Shown piece after piece: positions 5,914-7,306 of a stretch of DNA of 7,306 nucleotides. Source of the stretch: Candidatus Omnitrophota bacterium (GTDB lineage: Bacteria; Omnitrophota; Gorgyraeia; B26-G9); the NCBI GenBank assembly GCA_023136735.1, contig JAGLQQ010000044.1:1-7306 (forward strand). Reading direction: 5' to 3'. The translations under genes were made by a program, and so were the position numbers. The notes under the pieces are model-generated. The model was not told the DNA's origin. It did no database searches and saw nothing but the letters and a program-made list of their open reading frames with translations. Position 1 is the stretch's first letter, and every line of letters starts with the position of its first letter.

Positions 5914-5988
5914 AAGCGCGGAGGCGTACATAGATGTACGCCTTACAAGCGAATGAGCAAGTAACGTAGTAGATGTGCGTTATTCTAC
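5914..5988 (+). repeat. Imperfect tandem duplication with a strong stem in its first copy
   Basis: Copy 1 (5914-5946) and copy 2 (5947-5988) both run AAGCG, then GAG, then CGTA, TAGATGT, CG, and end in AC preceded by T-rich bases. CGTACATAGATGTACG (5925-5940) corresponds to CGTAGTAGATGTGCG (5965-5979). Copy 1 folds into a 9-bp stem with a TAGA loop (5922-5943). Copy 2 can form only a weaker GTAGA/TCTAC stem (5969-5973 and 5984-5988). The duplication ends 12 bp before the purB ribosome binding site. It looks like a small mobile or palindromic repeat unit that has duplicated and diverged. Confidence 0.5.
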
Positions 5989-6000
5989 AGCCGCAATAGA

Positions 6001-6007
6001 GAGGTGG
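6001..6007 (+). promoter_or_regulatory. Ribosome binding site of purB
   Basis: GAGGTGG lies 4 nt before the ATG at 6012. It is the strongest Shine-Dalgarno match in the window and fixes the start of the lyase. The contrast with the DUF2079 and peptidase genes, which lack a clear site, is notable. Confidence 0.8.
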
Positions 6008-6011
6008 AACT

Positions 6012-7304
6012 ATGATTAAACGTTATACTCGCCAAAAAATGGGGCAAATCTGGGAAGAACAAACCAGATGGCAGAAAATGCTTGATGTTGAGATTGCGGT
6101 TTGTGAAGCCTGGACACAATTAGGCAAGATACCTAAATCATCAATGACACGCATTAAAAAGCTGGCTCGGTTTGATCTAAAACGTATAAAAGAAATTGAG
6201 AAAAAAACAAAGCATGATATTATTTCCTTTCTTACAAGTGTTGCGGAAAATGTAGGGGATGATTCTCGATTTATCCATATGGGGTTGACGTCGAATGATG
6301 CTATTGACACGGGAGCAGCATTGCAGCTCAAAGATGCCTCGGATATTCTTATTGACGACCTGAAAATGTTGCTGATAGTATTGAAAAAGAAGGCAAAAAA
6401 ATACAAATATACACCTATTGCAGGACGTTCTCATAATGTGCATGCTGAACCTACCACATTTGGTTTAAAAATGGCGCTATGGTATGAAGAAACCAAACGC
6501 AATCTTGAAAGGTTACAATACGCAAAGGAAACTGTTTGTGTTGGCAAGCTTTCAGGCGCAGTGGGTACATATTCCAATATTGATCCTAAAATTGAAAAAA
6601 TTGTTCTCAAGAAAATGAAAATTGGACTTGAGCCTGTAGCTTCTCAGATTGTTCAGCGCGATCGTCATGCCCAATTCTTAACAACCTTGGCAATAATCGG
6701 ATCGAGTCTGGAAAAATTTTCTACGGAGATAAGAAACCTGCAGCATACAGAGATTCTCGAGGTTGAGGAGTTTTTCTCTAAGGGGCAAAAAGGATCTTCG
6801 GCTATGCCGCATAAGCGTAATCCTATAACTTGTGAACGCATATCGGGATTAGCTCGCGTTTTACGCGGGAATTCTCTGGCGGCAATGGAGAATATATCTC
6901 TTTGGCATGAGAGGGATATATCGCATTCTTCTGTTGAAAGGATAATTATCCCTGATTCAACAATTTTACTTGATTATATGCTCAGTCTTTCTATAGAGCT
7001 TATAGATAAGCTGATTGTTTATCCTGAGAATATGTTAAATAATATGAATAAAACAAAGGGGCTCATGTTTTCGCAGAGGCTTTTAATTGCTCTTGTGGAA
7101 AAGGGCTTGACCCGAGAACAAGCTTACCATATTGTGCAAAGGAATGCGCTGAAAGTCTGGAAAGAGGGCATTGATTTTAAGACATTGCTTTTAAATGACG
7201 ATGGTCTTAAAAATGTACTCTCAAAAAAAGATATAGACAGATGTTTTGATCTGAAATATGTATTGAGAAATATTGAGGTTATTTTTAATAGAATTAATAT
7301 ATAA
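6012..7304 (+). CDS. purB: Adenylosuccinate lyase
   Basis: PurB catalyses two fumarate-releasing steps of purine synthesis in the cytoplasm: SAICAR to AICAR, and adenylosuccinate to AMP. The 430 residues match the usual length of about 430-435, and the gene is complete, ending with TAA two bases before the window edge. The fumarase/aspartase superfamily signature is intact as GSSAMPHKRNP (261-271) within the flexible catalytic loop that supplies the active-site serine. Family histidines fall at the Bacillus-type positions: H68 in KHDI, H89 in FIHMGLTSND, and H141 in GRSHNVHAEPTTFG. SGAVGTYSNI (181-190) and WHERDISHSSVERI (298-311) are also typical. The enzyme acts as a homotetramer with active sites shared between subunits (family knowledge). 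The gene does not lie in a visible purine operon here; it has a long leader and its own likely promoter at 5597-5625. Confidence 0.97.
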   Translation: MIKRYTRQKMGQIWEEQTRWQKMLDVEIAVCEAWTQLGKIPKSSMTRIKKLARFDLKRIKEIEKKTKHDIISFLTSVAENVGDDSRFIHMGLTSNDAIDTGAALQLKDASDILIDDLKMLLIVLKKKAKKYKYTPIAGRSHNVHAEPTTFGLKMALWYEETKRNLERLQYAKETVCVGKLSGAVGTYSNIDPKIEKIVLKKMKIGLEPVASQIVQRDRHAQFLTTLAIIGSSLEKFSTEIRNLQHTEILEVEEFFSKGQKGSSAMPHKRNPITCERISGLARVLRGNSLAAMENISLWHERDISHSSVERIIIPDSTILLDYMLSLSIELIDKLIVYPENMLNNMNKTKGLMFSQRLLIALVEKGLTREQAYHIVQRNALKVWKEGIDFKTLLLNDDGLKNVLSKKDIDRCFDLKYVLRNIEVIFNRINI

Positions 7305-7306
7305 AA

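Larger units (their letters stand above)
5632..6011 (+). ncRNA. Candidate structured leader RNA or independent small RNA upstream of purB
   Basis: The 461-bp gap between the peptidase gene and purB holds a strong promoter and then about 380 nt with several hairpins but no gene of ordinary length. Stems seen are TCTATGGG/CCCATAGA (5687-5694 and 5701-5708), TTTGGCG/CGCCAAA (5737-5743 and 5751-5757) and AGGCGTACA/TGTACGCCT (5922-5930 and 5935-5943, 4-nt loop). Alternatives compete: a second CCCATAGA at 5788-5795 can replace the first, and GCCTTTG (5714-5720) can pair with CAAAGGC (5754-5760). I compared it from memory with purine, PRPP/ppGpp, THF, c-di-GMP and cobalamin riboswitches, 6S RNA, RNase P RNA, SRP RNA and tmRNA and recognised none. 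No T-run terminator follows a stem, so read-through into purB is likely. Repeat-derived, non-functional DNA is the main alternative. Confidence 0.3.

Noticed and set aside
6023..6443. Minus-strand frames opposite the 5' part of purB.
   Set aside because: They are antisense to a well-conserved enzyme and show low-complexity cysteine/phenylalanine-rich translations typical of shadow frames.
1..7306. Possible anti-phage defence, toxin-antitoxin, CRISPR or mobile-element content.
   Set aside because: No nuclease, toxin, Cas, transposase, integrase or reverse transcriptase motif appears in any of the five genes, and there are no regularly spaced repeats.

Overview
The window is an AT-rich stretch of bacterial chromosome. 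It carries five complete, co-oriented (+ strand) protein genes in three apparent transcription units, and no rRNA, tRNA, CRISPR array, transposase or phage gene was recognised. Two gene types (a DUF2079 membrane protein, and a methyltransferase joined to a family 2 glycosyltransferase) recall surface-polysaccharide loci of uncultured lineages such as Candidatus Omnitrophota. That placement is a low-confidence inference from gene style and composition, because there is no marker gene here that fixes the phylum.

Unit 1 (about 188-3823) has a perfect extended -10 box almost touching the start codon of a 639-residue DUF2079 / GT-C-like membrane protein. Thirteen bases after its stop comes a 560-residue bifunctional protein: a zinc-ribbon-like N-terminus, a SAM-dependent methyltransferase and a GT2 glycosyltransferase. 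Together they look like a cell-envelope glycan or lipid-linked sugar module. One protein would use a lipid-linked sugar at the membrane, and the other would make or modify lipid-linked sugar on the cytoplasmic side.

Unit 2 (about 3831-5550) begins with nearly three copies of a 13-bp direct repeat directly upstream of a good sigma70-type promoter. A 5' leader follows with two GC hairpins whose arms can exchange partners. It then encodes a PA2779-like small exported membrane protein and, 16 bp later, a PA2778-like lipoprotein with a C39-type cysteine peptidase domain followed by TPRs. These two are a recognised conserved pair of unknown function. A perfect 12-bp hairpin followed by a T-rich tract lies inside the second gene, over the codons for its lipobox, and could act as an intra-operon attenuator.

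Unit 3 (about 5597-7304) starts from a near-consensus promoter (TTGACG-17-TATGAT with extended -10) about 380 nt ahead of purB (adenylosuccinate lyase). The intervening leader carries several stable hairpins, some with mutually exclusive partners, and an imperfect 33/42-nt duplication next to the purB ribosome binding site. It matches no riboswitch or RNA class I can recognise and is the most promising undescribed element in the window. The word TCCGCCAA or TCCCGCCAA occurs in every long intergenic stretch and I did not see it in the genes, so it is probably a dispersed intergenic repeat of this genome.
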